Shown: piece after piece, positions 36,619 to 44,395 of the stretch
Position numbering within the stretch: position 1 is the stretch's first letter
How the letters are laid out: the number at the start of each line of letters is the position of its first letter
Assembly (NCBI RefSeq): GCF_000513275.1
Contig: NZ_CBVJ010000129.1
Span: 62,001 to 126,000, forward strand
Source of the DNA: Paenibacillus gorillae
GTDB lineage: Bacteria; Bacillota; Bacilli; Paenibacillales; Paenibacillaceae
DNA length: 64,000 nucleotides
Direction: 5' to 3'
The notes under the pieces: model-generated
Databases searched by the model: none
The model's input: the letters and a program-made list of their open reading frames with translations, nothing else
What the model was told of the DNA's origin: nothing
Position numbers and translations under genes: made by a program

Positions 36619-37170
36619 TTAAAATGGCAAATCATCTTCTGATATATCGATCGGTCGACCATCATCCGAGAACGGATCACGGCTGTCGTTACGTGAGTTG
36701 CCGGAGTTACCGGACCGGCTTCCGCCGCTGTTGTTGCCGCCACCGCTGTATGAAGCGCTGCCGCCACCACCGCCGCCAAAAGATCCGGTGTTGCTGTTAT
36801 TTCCGCCGCTATAGCTATTGCCATTATCTTCGCGCGGAGCTCCGCCCTCACGATTGGATTCCAAGAAGCGAACGTTATCGGCAATAACTTCCGTCACATA
36901 GACGCGCTTGCCTTCGTTGTTCTCGTAATTCCGCACTTGAATGCGTCCCTCAACCGCTGTTAAACGGCCTTTACGCAAGTAATTGGCGCAAGTCTCAGCC
37001 AGCTGCCTCCAAGTTACGACCGGAATGAAATCCGCTTCGCGCTCGCCCTGTCCGCTCGTAAACGGACGGTCTACTGCGATCGTAAATTGAGTGACCGCTA
37101 CGCCTGCGGGCGTATAACGCAACTCGGGGTCTCTCGTTAATCTGCCAATCAGTATTACACGGTTCAACAT
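36619..37170 (-). CDS. ssb: Single-stranded DNA-binding protein SSB
   Basis: A 183-aa SSB. The OB-fold spans about 1-105 ([38 protein letters not shown]). A disordered linker very rich in Gly, Ser and Asn (about 110-165) follows, ending in the acidic tail EDDLPF that recruits replication and repair proteins. Longer linker than in B. subtilis SsbA. Located between rpsF and rpsR in the standard operon. Confidence 0.97.
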   Translation of the reverse strand: MLNRVILIGRLTRDPELRYTPAGVAVTQFTIAVDRPFTSGQGEREADFIPVVTWRQLAETCANYLRKGRLTAVEGRIQVRNYENNEGKRVYVTEVIADNVRFLESNREGGAPREDNGNSYSGGNNSNTGSFGGGGGGSASYSGGGNNSGGSRSGNSGNSRNDSRDPFSDDGRPIDISEDDLPF

Positions 37171-37207
37171 CGTTACAGACCTCCCAATCGATCAATCCTG
37201 GCATGGC

Positions 37208-37492
37208 TTAGGCAACGTCTCTGACGATCAAAGTACGGATAACTTCATCCGTAATCTTCATGATGCGGTCGAGTTCGTTCACAACTTCAGTCGTTGCATT
37301 GAAATGAACCAGAACGTAGTAACCATCACGAATCTTATTGATCTCATACGCAAGACGACGTTTACCGATCAAGTCAGATTTCGTGACTTCACCGCCGTTG
37401 TTGATGATGCCATTGAATTTGTCAACGAGGGCTTGAACTTGCTCTTGCTCAACGTCTGGACGAATGATGTACATCACTTCATATTTGCGCAT
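37208..37492 (-). CDS. rpsF: 30S ribosomal protein S6 (bS6)
   Basis: A 94-aa S6 with MRKYEVMYIIRPDVEQEQVQ, the GKRRLAYEINKIRDGYYVLV rRNA/S18 interface and the usual C-terminal helix. It pairs with S18 during 30S assembly. First gene of the rpsF-ssb-rpsR operon. GGAGGTGAAACAAT precedes the ATG. The leader may carry the S6:S18 autoregulatory element (see 37505-37560). Confidence 0.98.
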   Translation of the reverse strand: MRKYEVMYIIRPDVEQEQVQALVDKFNGIINNGGEVTKSDLIGKRRLAYEINKIRDGYYVLVHFNATTEVVNELDRIMKITDEVIRTLIVRDVA

Positions 37493-37504
37493 ATTGTTTC
37501 ACCT

Positions 37505-37560
37505 CCTTTTGGACTAAGCGGCTCCACTAGGGAGCAAGGAGCGGTTATGATTAGATCATA
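37505..37560 (-). promoter_or_regulatory. Possible S6:S18-binding leader of rpsF
   Basis: On the minus strand, CCGCTCC and GCTCCCTAGTGGAGCCGC upstream of the ribosome site can form a short stem next to CCG-containing bases, as expected for the S6:S18 leader RNA common in Bacillales. The match is visual only; a promoter-like TATAGT lies near 37575-37580. Confidence 0.3.
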
Positions 37561-37690
37561 CTCGCATCTTTATACTATACCAAATCGCCCATCGTCTGAC
37601 AAGTCGCTTCGCATTGGCGTTTTATGCCGTTCATGTTCCCTCCCCCGTTGGCGAATAATAGAGCAACACGGTTTCAAGGAGGTGAACAGG

Positions 37691-37873
37691 ATGGGTGAAT
37701 GGACGATGTTTTCCCCTGGCGACAAGGCTCCGAATGACGGCACTTATATTGAAGACGGAGTTAATTCCTTTCATATGGGTATCAACAATCCGAAAAAGGT
37801 TCAGCTTCGCAAAGGCGAGCGGTTCCCGGATACAACGAACCATGAGCGTAAATGGAAAAGGATGGGCCACTAA
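37691..37873 (+). CDS. yjzC: YjzC-like small protein
   Basis: A 60-aa protein starting MGEWTMFSPGDKAPNDGTYI and ending with basic NHERKWKRMGH. FSPGDKAPNDGTYIEDG and the KKVQLRKGERFP stretch match the YjzC family of small Bacillales proteins of unknown role. AAGGAGGTGAACAGG precedes the ATG, which makes the start clear; a longer frame from 37304 is a shadow of rpsF. Monocistronic. Confidence 0.85.
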   Translation: MGEWTMFSPGDKAPNDGTYIEDGVNSFHMGINNPKKVQLRKGERFPDTTNHERKWKRMGH

Positions 37874-38227
37874 TTTTTTTGCATAAGTGATGTATAAGGA
37901 ATTAGAGCATCGGACATCATACTAAACGACGGCGCGAAGAGAGGTGTGGTTCCGTTGAACCAAATGGTGCAATGGCTGCAAGAGGAATTGGTCCACTCAG
38001 CATAGAAGCGGAGGGTTGTGCCAAAGACACTTATCTGTAACACAAGCGCATTCAAGATCAGACTTAATATAAGCTGTTAGATACAGCCGCTTAAGCTCCT
38101 GATCATTCATACGGCTTAAACGATGAAGCTTTTGTGGAATTGGGTTTGCCGTATTGAAGAGTGTTAGCTCCTAATTTCTTTACGAAGTGTGAATTCATGA
38201 CTCAACGATCAAGCGCCGTCACAGGGG

Positions 38228-38255
38228 GAGAGCTCGCAAGAGCTCTCTTCTTTTG
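38228..38255 (+). terminator. GCAA-tetraloop terminator
   Basis: Stem GAGAGCTC / GAGCTCTC (38228-38235 with 38240-38247) with a GCAA loop followed by TTCTTTTG. Oriented to end plus-strand transcription. Confidence 0.8.
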
Positions 38256-38271
38256 TCTTCAGACAGACAGA

Positions 38272-38320
38272 ACAAGGGACTGGCTTTCAGAAATGATGTC
38301 TGAGCCAGTCCCTTGTTTTT
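38272..38320. terminator. Hairpin repeat left of the decayed element
   Basis: A 14-bp stem ACAAGGGACTGGCT / AGCCAGTCCCTTGT (38272-38285 with 38303-38316) followed by TTTTT on the plus strand; it lies immediately after the VOC stop and may end that gene as well. A close copy is at 44323-44370. Confidence 0.75.
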
Positions 38321-38321
38321 A

Positions 38322-38678
38322 TTAAAGATAAGTTAACCGTTCCGCAATTTCATGCACGTTGCCAAATGGATCAACGAAAGCGGCATATCGCCCTTGCGTA
38401 GGCTCTTCGTGCAGAAATGGGATGCCCTTTTCCTTCATTTCCTTAAATGCTTGGTCAACAGAGTTAACATCAAACACCAAAACGGTTCTAGCCTCGTTTG
38501 AATAATCGCCAACCTCTTTTGTCTTTTCACACTTATACGTTACAAGCTGACAACCGTCAAAGGCAAATATAAGTTTATTTTCTTCCTCTAACACGATTTG
38601 CATACCCAACAATTCAGAATAAAACCATTTGGCTTTGGTCATGTCATTAACGAAAATCATAATATGTCCTAATTTCAT
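38322..38678 (-). CDS. VOC (glyoxalase/bleomycin resistance) family protein
   Basis: A 118-aa single-domain VOC protein with two beta-alpha-beta-beta-beta modules: MKLGHIMIFVNDMTKAKWFYSELLG and later RTVLVFDVNSVDQAF with AAFVDPFGNVHEI. His5 and the terminal Glu of HEI sit where metal ligands normally lie. Substrate unknown; such small VOC proteins range from lyases to drug-binding proteins. It stands alone, just left of the decayed mobile element. Confidence 0.9.
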   Translation of the reverse strand: MKLGHIMIFVNDMTKAKWFYSELLGMQIVLEEENKLIFAFDGCQLVTYKCEKTKEVGDYSNEARTVLVFDVNSVDQAFKEMKEKGIPFLHEEPTQGRYAAFVDPFGNVHEIAERLTYL

Positions 38679-38779
38679 GAGCTTGTAATGCCCCTTTGCT
38701 TTTTGTAATCCATGATGCAGAATCTTTGCTCATGATTATACCATTGTCGACAATAAATAACCTATTGAGTGGATTTATA

Positions 38780-38794
38780 CATTACTTCGTAATG
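38780..38794 (+). other. Possible oriT inverted repeat upstream of the relaxase
   Basis: CATTACTTCGTAATG is a 6-bp inverted repeat with a TTC-type loop, followed by TGTGCGGCTGG, about 100 bases before the MobA/MobL start. MobQ-family oriT sites have an inverted repeat next to a TAAGTGCGCC-like nick region; the match here is only loose. Confidence 0.25.
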
Positions 38795-38891
38795 TGTGCG
38801 GCTGGATTCCACCCTGCACCTGGTTTTCGCCTTCGGCGTTTATACGCTTCGCTTTGCTAAATAAATATTCCAAGAAAGGGGGACATCTCAT

Positions 38892-39789
38892 ATGGCGATT
38901 TTCCATCTGCGTATGCAGGTCATTCGCCGATCCGAAGGTCGTCGCCCCTTCCTATCGGAGCGGTGAAGAATTGTATGATGAGAAGCATAGGGGTTTCCGT
39001 AAAGAGCGGTACTTGATCGAAAGCGGGATCCTTGCGCCAGAGAATGCCCCTGATTGGGTTTATGACCGTGAACGGCGGAATGAAGTTGAAAAGGCAGAAG
39101 ACAAAAGCACCCTGCGGGCGACGGCACAACTTGCCCGGAATTTGCCGTAGCACTACTCCCGGGAAATGTCTTATGGGTCTCAGCGGGAACTACTTCTTGA
39201 TTTTGTACAAATGGAATTTGTAGATCGGGGTATGATCGCCGATGTTTGTATTCATAGAAACGATTCAGAGAATCCTCATGCTCATGTGATGTTGCGAATG
39301 AGGGAAATTACCCCGGAAGGTCTCGGGAACAAAACCGCGAATGGAACGGGGACTTTGTTACATACAAAGAAGCTGAAGAAGTCGGTATAGGATGGCGTAA
39401 TAACGTCAACGCTGAAAATTCGCCTGAAATGGCGGGGCAAATGGGCTGAATATGCAAATAGATATTTAGAGCGGGAAGGCATTGAAGCTAGAATCGATCA
39501 CAGGAGCCTGAAAGTACAAGGTCCGACGGATCGGGTTCCTACGGTTCACGAGGGGCCGAATGTTCGTGAGATGGAAGAACGAGGCATTCAGACGGATCGT
39601 GGCGACTTGAACCGTGCAGCAAAAGAGCATAACGCGATTGTCGTTGAGTTGGAAGCATATCGGCGAAAGGCTGTGCGTCAGGAGATCGAGCCGCAAAAGG
39701 CCGATTCTGGCCTTCTGAAATCCGAATCTACGCTTGTTGCTACTAAGCAAGATAAAAACACTCCCGAGAGCGAGGTAAAGCAAGTATGA
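38892..39789 (+). pseudogene. MobA/MobL-type relaxase, broken
   Basis: The start MAIFHLRMQVI with AAAGGGGG upstream is typical of MobA/MobL relaxases. The frame shifts near 38940; the next segment has YRSGEELYDE and ENAPDWVYDRERRNEVEKAE. An in-frame TAG at 39148-39150 interrupts before RELLLDFVQMEFV and the metal-binding HRNDSENPHAHVML. A further frameshift near 39375 precedes RYLEREGIEARIDHRSL. The remaining C-terminal part runs to 39789 in yet another frame. All parts are collinear, so the gene was once complete and has decayed in place. Confidence 0.85.
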
Positions 39790-39839
39790 GTGCTATCGAA
39801 AAGCGGCCAGATATGGCTTTCCAGTTTTATAGTGAGTAG
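39786..39839 (+). pseudogene. Short start of a lost gene behind the relaxase
   Basis: An ATGA overlap with the relaxase end opens MSAIEKRPDMAFQFYSE and a stop. Probably the 5' stub of the next gene of the original mobilization operon. No family can be assigned. Confidence 0.3.
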
Positions 39840-39952
39840 AAGGAGCGGGGCAGGGAAAAGGTTTGGGGTGGTGATGGTGATGGTGAATGTTTGAATACGC
39901 AGATAAACGAAAAGTAAAAGCGTGAATTGGCAACTAAGTTGCGCATCATATT

Positions 39953-40540
39953 GTGCAAGAGCGGCCATTCAGTAAAATCGTTCGTTCTCCGGATGAACTA
40001 AGCCGCATGAATCGGTACGAGCTGGCCAAATCGTTTTTGTCCTCGGATGAACGCCAATACTTCGACCGAGATCTAAGGCATACTCCCGATCCTAAAAAGA
40101 TGTTGGACGATATAGCTCAGTACATTGATCAGCGTATCCCAAAGGCTTATGCAACATGGCGCAGTTTTCCTGTAAGTACAGGTATACAGTAAAATGGTAA
40201 TACAGATATAGCGGATTGGTCGGCATCTGGGCTAGGCTTGATCTATCAGTTTTCGGAGAATGCGGACCTGGAACAATTCGTGAAGGATCAAGCTAAGGCA
40301 TGGAACAGTGACGTTGTTCCAGCAACCGAGAAACAAGTCAGGTATCTAAACACGTTGCTTCCCCGTTCCGAGTATCTCTTGAATATCGGGTTCGATGAAC
40401 TTACCGTGAAAAGTGCCAGCCAGCTTATATCTTACTTCGTGAACGATACTCCTTTATCAGATGATGTTTTCAAAAGTCTGTGTAAGTTGCGGCCCAAACC
40501 GCAAGGGCATTGTTTGAGGATGCCAGAGGCATCTGCGTAG
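39953..40540 (+). pseudogene. Unrecognised element protein split by a stop codon
   Basis: Two open segments, 39953-40192 and 40238-40540, are in the same frame and separated only by a TAA at 40190-40192. Together they would give about 195 residues with LAKSFLSSDERQYFDRDLRH in the first part and ATEKQVRYLNTLLPRSEYLL in the second. The latter resembles short segments found in mobilization and plasmid proteins, but I cannot name the family. The stop is either a real nonsense mutation or an assembly error. Confidence 0.5.
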
Positions 40541-40560
40541 ACGAAACATATTAGAAATAC

Positions 40561-40588
40561 AGCAAAAAGCCGTAGCTATAAGCTACGG
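40561..40588 (-). terminator. Terminator after the structured RNA
   Basis: Stem CCGTAGCT / AGCTACGG (40570-40588) followed on the minus strand by CTTTTTGC. Confidence 0.85.
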
Positions 40589-40716
40589 ACTCATATACCT
40601 TAGAGAAGGATAGCCGGGGTGACATTCCCGGATCTCCTAACCGTGATTACTCACGGGGCGCTGGCTGCCTGTTCCAACCTCAGATCCTTCTCTTCAGTAG
40701 TATATGCAGTTGAACT
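40562..40716 (-). ncRNA. Candidate freestanding structured RNA, about 155 nt
   Basis: A promoter at 40723-40751 and an intrinsic terminator at 40561-40588 bracket a GC-rich multi-stem sequence in an AT-rich island. The outer stem pairs 40602-40611 (AGAGAAGGAT) perfectly with 40684-40693. Inside lie hairpins CCGGG/CCCGG (40614-40618 with 40627-40631) and CCGTGA/TCACGG with a four-base loop (40641-40646 with 40651-40656). No ORF fits. I cannot match it to a known family; it could be a replication-control RNA of the former plasmid or an antitoxin-like RNA for the nearby nuclease. Confidence 0.5.
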
Positions 40717-40722
40717 TCTTTT

Positions 40723-40751
40723 ATTATAGACTATGCTTCGGAAGTGCGCAA
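40723..40751 (-). promoter_or_regulatory. Sigma-A promoter of the structured RNA
   Basis: On the minus strand, TTGCGC (40746-40751) and a perfect TATAAT (40723-40728) with a 17-base spacer. It lies after the stop of the nuclease gene and reads into the structured RNA. Confidence 0.65.
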
Positions 40752-40793
40752 CCCGGAAAAACCTTGAAATACAAGGTCTCCAGTCGTTTTCGC

Positions 40794-41159
40794 TTAGATA
40801 TACGGGAACAGATACTCGTTTTCTCTGTAGCTCGTCCATTTCTCTTTGGACATGACGAACAACGTGCGAGCAAAAAACGTTCCCTTTGCTGTCATTCTCA
40901 CCGCCACTAATACACGGTCCTCTGGGGAACCGTATTCCTTAATGTATTGAATAGATCCGTCCTTGGGATGCTTCGCAACATAATCAGGCTGTGCGATGAT
41001 TTCATTAAGATAATGCCCATACTTTCTGTAGTCTTCTGGGTGTTGTTCCCTCATATGCTCCCTGTTTGGCTCACCAATAAAAATCGGAGTTCCCACAGGG
41101 ACAATCAAACCTAAATGCTGAACTTCTTTTGTCTTTATTATGCCTATTTTTTCTGGCAT
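40794..41159 (-). CDS. PBECR-like (barnase/EndoU/colicin/RelE-type) nuclease-fold protein
   Basis: A 121-aa protein. EHMREQHPEDYRKYGHYLNEIIAQPDYV followed by strands carrying VLVAVRMTAKGTFFARTLFVM resembles the phage/plasmid PBECR nuclease group: an early His in a helix, the NEIIxxPDYV element and a beta-sheet core. Members are thought to be small RNases or toxins. The start codon shares one base with the stop of the replication-like gene (TAATG), so the two are coupled. It is intact in an otherwise decaying element. No antitoxin gene is visible next to it. Confidence 0.55.
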   Translation of the reverse strand: MPEKIGIIKTKEVQHLGLIVPVGTPIFIGEPNREHMREQHPEDYRKYGHYLNEIIAQPDYVAKHPKDGSIQYIKEYGSPEDRVLVAVRMTAKGTFFARTLFVMSKEKWTSYRENEYLFPYI

Positions 41160-42073
41160 TAATCCTCTCCCCCTTTATCTGTCTCAGCCTCCTCACCATC
41201 ATCTTCAGCTTCCAACACTTCGTCGATAGATCCATATATAGCCGTTGGATGTTGTAGTAGTATTTCGGCATCGGCAACAGCTAAATCCCTCATCATATTT
41301 ATAAGTGTTTCCGTTCTATCTTTTTGCCTTAGTCGTTGCATGTGATTAACGGCGATTCCCGATACTGGATGATCCTTATATACAAATGGACTCTCGAATA
41401 TCACTACGTCATCAACATAAAGCTGACTAATGGCGTAATTGACCGATTTCCGAAGATGATGCCGATGGCCAACAAGCACGCCATCCGCTCTCTTCGTAAT
41501 AATGAACAAAAAGTTAGTAGTGGATGAGTCTATATCTGGATTCTTCTTCTGGTCTAATCCCCAGTGGAAAATATGATAGACCTTGATGATTTCGCCATAG
41601 ACGGCAGCCAATTGCTCGCGCGATTCCAATAGATCATCGAGTAATTCCTGATCATCGAATTCGCGTTTCTTGGCTGGCTGTACATTAATGATTGAATCTG
41701 TGAAAGGAATCAAAAATGTGGTTGCAGATTTTTTGTTATGCCGCGTGCGATAAATAAGGCCAGCCTCACCCAGCTTTTGAATCCAAAAATCAATCGTCCG
41801 GGTCTGCTTCCCGAAGTAATTCGCTATCGTTTGAATGCTATGCCAGCTGGTGCCGGTCTCATTGTTAGATACGAACCCCAAATATAGATAAAGGCGAAGC
41901 GCTCCTTCATCCAGATCCTTGAGCAGCTCCTTGTCTTTGAATGCCCGTAGCACTCCAAAGAAAGGCTCCTTCATATTGGTGTTGTTCTGACGCCATTGAT
42001 TATAATAGCTCTTCAGCGCCTCTATTTCATCCAAACCATCTGAATTTGTTCCCAAAATAGGTATTCTTGCCAT
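41159..42073 (-). CDS. Winged-helix replication-initiator-like protein
   Basis: A 304-aa protein with a helix-turn-helix region at about 75-130 (GALRLYLYLGFVSNNETGTS, IQTIANYFGKQTRTIDFWIQ, LGEAGLIYRTRHNK), a long helical middle and a very acidic C-terminus. This looks like plasmid replication or regulatory proteins of Firmicutes. The ATG at 42073 follows AGGGGGCCTTATA; the longer frame to 42118 is rejected. The AT-rich repeat region upstream (42100-42290) would suit an origin or operator. It could instead be a transcription regulator. Intact. Confidence 0.55.
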   Translation of the reverse strand: MARIPILGTNSDGLDEIEALKSYYNQWRQNNTNMKEPFFGVLRAFKDKELLKDLDEGALRLYLYLGFVSNNETGTSWHSIQTIANYFGKQTRTIDFWIQKLGEAGLIYRTRHNKKSATTFLIPFTDSIINVQPAKKREFDDQELLDDLLESREQLAAVYGEIIKVYHIFHWGLDQKKNPDIDSSTTNFLFIITKRADGVLVGHRHHLRKSVNYAISQLYVDDVVIFESPFVYKDHPVSGIAVNHMQRLRQKDRTETLINMMRDLAVADAEILLQHPTAIYGSIDEVLEAEDDGEEAETDKGGED

Positions 42074-42099
42074 TATAAGGCCCCCTTCTTTATCTATAA

Positions 42100-42290
42100 G
42101 TAGTCTATACGAATCCATTCGATCTGTAAAATGCGAAATGGCGCATAAGTTTTAAATAATATATGCGACGGAACGCTGATTTTTGTGCGATAAGTTTCGT
42201 ATAAATAATACGATAATAACAATATACTAATAATAATATATAATAACATAGGCGAATAATACACAGGTTGCGTGGCACGATACCCATTTT
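42100..42290. repeat. AT-rich origin- or operator-like region of the element
   Basis: Very AT-rich, with an inverted repeat ATGCG/CGCAT (42131-42135 with 42142-42146), repeated GCATAAGTTT/GCGATAAGTTT words and AATAATA runs. It lies directly upstream of the replication-like gene. This is the composition expected for a plasmid origin, but no regular iteron array is evident. Confidence 0.35.
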
Positions 42291-42417
42291 CGTGTCGGGA
42301 CATTTTTAAATTTTTTTCAAAAAATAAGCCATCATAAATTGTTGGCTCATTTGCTCATGGCATGTCTTCTCAGACAAGTATCGTTCGATCATTGAGAGAG
42401 GATATTTTATACCTCCA

Positions 42418-42445
42418 ATAAAAAAAGTTCGCCTTATTGGCGAAC
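42418..42445 (-). terminator. Intrinsic terminator
   Basis: Stem GTTCGCC / GGCGAAC (42427-42433 with 42439-42445) followed on the minus strand by TTTTTTT. It ends the unit containing the tiny ORF at 42473-42541. Confidence 0.88.
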
Positions 42446-42472
42446 CTTGCGGCAAGACGTGCCTGCTTTAAT

Positions 42473-42541
42473 TTAGCTAACGCATCGCTGACCGCTTGCA
42501 TATCGACGAGCAACATCTTCAAGACACTTTTTCTTCTTCAT
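42473..42541 (-). CDS. Tiny ORF, 22 aa, possibly frameshifted
   Basis: ATG at 42539-42541 preceded by AAGAGGTGATTAAAC, a good ribosome site. The first frame gives MKKKKCLEDVARRYASGQ and stops at 42473. A +1 frame from the fourth codon gives a longer helical peptide containing LLVDMQAVSDALAKLKQARL that runs into the terminator. It may be the frameshifted remnant of a small element protein. Confidence 0.3.
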   Translation of the reverse strand: MKKKKCLEDVARRYASGQRCVS

Positions 42542-42770
42542 GTTTAATCACCTCTTAGGATAAATATAGCTTTTCTTCGGACAATAAAAAAAGAAGTAGC
42601 GGCGGTGGATGCCCTGCTTCTTTTAGTTGGAAGACTTTCCGAAATCGAAAAGGAGTGTATCTTCATGTTCTATCCGGCGTCTTTGGTACTTGGCAATGCG
42701 AATTGCTTGAAGTCTTTGTCTTTGAACCAATACGCTAGCTCTAATTCTGTTGGTTGCATACTGAGCACCA

Positions 42771-43456
42771 TTAGAATTGGCTTGGGCAGCCGTGCCCAAA
42801 TTTCGGGCCGAATGAGGTGAACCCCTGTTTCAGATCGGACCATATTAGGAACCCAACCAGCTCAGATCGTGACGCTCTTGGAATGGACGGTAGCCTGCCC
42901 GGCCAAATCCGCAAATAGATCGGATCATATTGGCTTCGGTGCTTAGCTGTTAATGCTGATAGCTCTCCTTTAATATCAACGACTACTGCGCCGCCTTTAA
43001 ACCGGAACAGCGTGAGTATGGCAACGCCTGTGGTTTTTCCAGTGCCGGGTGTGCCTGCAACCAAAACATGTCCTTCTGCTTCTGGCGGCTTCTCAATTAG
43101 CTTTTCTTTTAAGCGGCCAAAAACAATTCCTGCACCGATCAGTCCCTTAGCGGTAACTTCTTCTAAGGTTGAGAACCGAGCGTCACCATGCGTCTTTTAA
43201 CGGTTTCCTTCCCGATGAATTGCCGCCGATCCGGGAAGCCATGGTGAGAGCAACGACAATATACCGTAGTAAAAAGAAGCAGCGCCTAAAATATAGACTA
43301 TGGATTGGGGAGTTTTCAGGGCCACGCCGGATTCTTCGCTTAAAGCACCGAACTGTCCACTAAGGTACCAGTAGGCGAACAAAATTCCTAAACTGATCGC
43401 CCCATCAACGTACTAACGATAAACCCCATTAGCAGGGTTTGGGGGATACGTCCCAT
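42771..43456 (-). pseudogene. Type IV coupling protein (VirD4/TraG), broken
   Basis: Read right to left: MGRIPQTLLMGFIVSTLMG, a frameshift, AISLGILFAYWYLSGQFGAL and YGILSLLSPWLPGSAAIHRE (membrane hairpins), a second frameshift, HGDARFSTLEEV, GRLKEKLIEKPPEAEGHVLV, Walker A AGTPGTGKTTG and Walker B GGAVVVDIKGELSAL. After about 42930 the similarity fades and the gene seems cut. Coupling proteins bring relaxase-bound DNA to the secretion channel, so the original element was conjugative or near it. Confidence 0.8.
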
Positions 43457-43528
43457 ATTTTTTTTCGAGGGCTTTTCGGAGATAGATCGGCCATACAGCC
43501 GGAAATGTAATAACTTTTACTATTACCT

Positions 43529-44122
43529 TCAAGCCTGTCCTTCCCCTTTCAAAACGATAACAATCGTATTTTGATAACCCGCAAACTTTTTATCAAATCG
43601 CCCGCCGCATGTAATCAACGTAACGCGCGAATCTCCTGCAAGATCCATGACCATTTCTGGAACATCGTCTAGGCGGTACGTGTTGTTTAAGGCGACATTA
43701 AAGATTTTCTTGCTTCCTTTATCGAAGCGAATTGTTACAACGTCACCTACGTCCAACTTTTCAATGTCCCGGAAATTACCGAAAGACCCTTTCCAATCCC
43801 GGTGTCCGGCTAATATCGCATTTCCTTCTTGCCCTGGCATTGCCCCGAATTTGTACCATTCAATGTCCTCGACGGCCGGGATCGTCGCCTTCGTCTTTCG
43901 TGATAGAGGCCCACCGCTTGAATAGAGACCTCCAGGAATGAGGGTGGATACCGGGAAACTTGCCGGCTGTTCCTCCGCTACAGATGTCGGAGTGCTTTCG
44001 GCAGCGGCGAGATTCCTTTCGACATGGAGAGCTGATTATTTAATTATCGGATCTACGGCATTACTACTTAAACAACTGGAGAGTAGAAGGACGAAAACCA
44101 GCAAGAACGGTAGCTTTTTCAT
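43529..44122 (-). pseudogene. Sortase, split by an in-frame stop
   Basis: MKKLPFLLVFVLLLSSCLSS at 44122 is a signal/anchor segment; a TAA at 44036-44038 interrupts, and the same frame continues through TIPAVEDIEWYKFGAMPGQE into the catalytic core with AGHRDWKGSF (catalytic His), TLITCGGRFD (Cys and, two residues later, Arg). The Cys, His and Arg are intact. Without the stop it would be a sortase of about 197 aa of the class D/F kind. The catalytic half may still be translated from an internal ATG at 43840, but without a membrane anchor. Confidence 0.8.
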
Positions 44123-44307
44123 GATTTGCCACACTCGCATCGAACTTTCCGTAATTCGATTAAGTAGGCAGCAAAGGAGTAAACGCCGCAAACAGAGATT
44201 GAAATATTGAATAGATTAGAAATCAGATTGGACCACTGTTCGTGGTTAAGTGACCCGTCACCTGTTTTTGGAATCAGCGATTTTAGCGGATTTGGCGTAG
44301 GCGAATT
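44119..44307 (-). pseudogene. C-terminal sorting-signal fragment of a cell-wall anchored protein
   Basis: An open 62-codon minus-strand stretch contains LIPKTGDGS, then a hydrophobic segment (FNISISVCGVYSFAAYLI) and a basic tail (ELRKVRCECGKS). This is the layout of an LPXTG-type sorting signal with IPKTG as the motif. Its TGA overlaps the sortase ATG. The upstream part of the protein is missing: a TAG precedes it and the element boundary follows. Confidence 0.55.
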
Positions 44308-44322
44308 CTATATGACAGAAAA

Positions 44323-44370
44323 AAGGACTGGCTTTCAGACGTAACATCTGAGAGCCAACCCTTTTTATTA
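44323..44370. terminator. Hairpin repeat right of the decayed element
   Basis: Arms AAGGACTGGCTTTCAGA and TCTGAGAGCCAACCCTT form a stem at about 44323-44362, followed by TTTTATTA on the plus strand. The sequence is a close copy of 38275-38322. It also lies just past the stop of the SLH gene, so it can act as that gene's terminator on the minus strand (AAAAAA on the plus side). Confidence 0.7.
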
Positions 44371-44395
44371 GCCAGTAGAATACATGGAAAATTTC

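Larger units (their letters stand above)
37874..38321. other. Gene-free stretch with two terminators
   Basis: About 450 bases. A short frame with a ribosome-site-like GAGAGGTG (37946-38005) would encode only 15-19 residues and is not supported further. The right part holds the two hairpins at 38228-38255 and 38272-38320. Confidence 0.5.
42074..42770. other. AT-rich region with repeats, a tiny ORF and a terminator
   Basis: Holds the origin-like repeats (42100-42290), a strong minus-strand terminator (42418-42445), a tiny ORF with a good ribosome site (42473-42541), and, right of about 42600, minus-strand coding remnants that I cannot assign (for example a frame ending near 42626). Confidence 0.5.
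38780..44310. mobile_element. Decayed mobilizable/conjugative element
   Basis: An island of relaxase, replication-like, nuclease, coupling-protein, sortase and surface-protein fragments set between ordinary chromosomal genes. Most genes carry stops or frameshifts; only the nuclease-fold and replication-like genes are intact. No integrase or transposase is visible. Similar hairpins lie at 38272-38320 and 44323-44370. Best explained as an integrated plasmid or ICE remnant. Confidence 0.7.

Noticed and set aside
37946-38005. 15-19 codon ORF with a GAGAGGTG site
   Set aside because: Too short to support; no promoter or conserved context visible.
39158-39171. TACTCCCGGGAAAT in the relaxase remnant as a Noc-binding site
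   Set aside because: Only 11 of 14 bases match ATTTCCCGGGAAAT and the left arm is poor; inside decayed foreign DNA, most likely chance.
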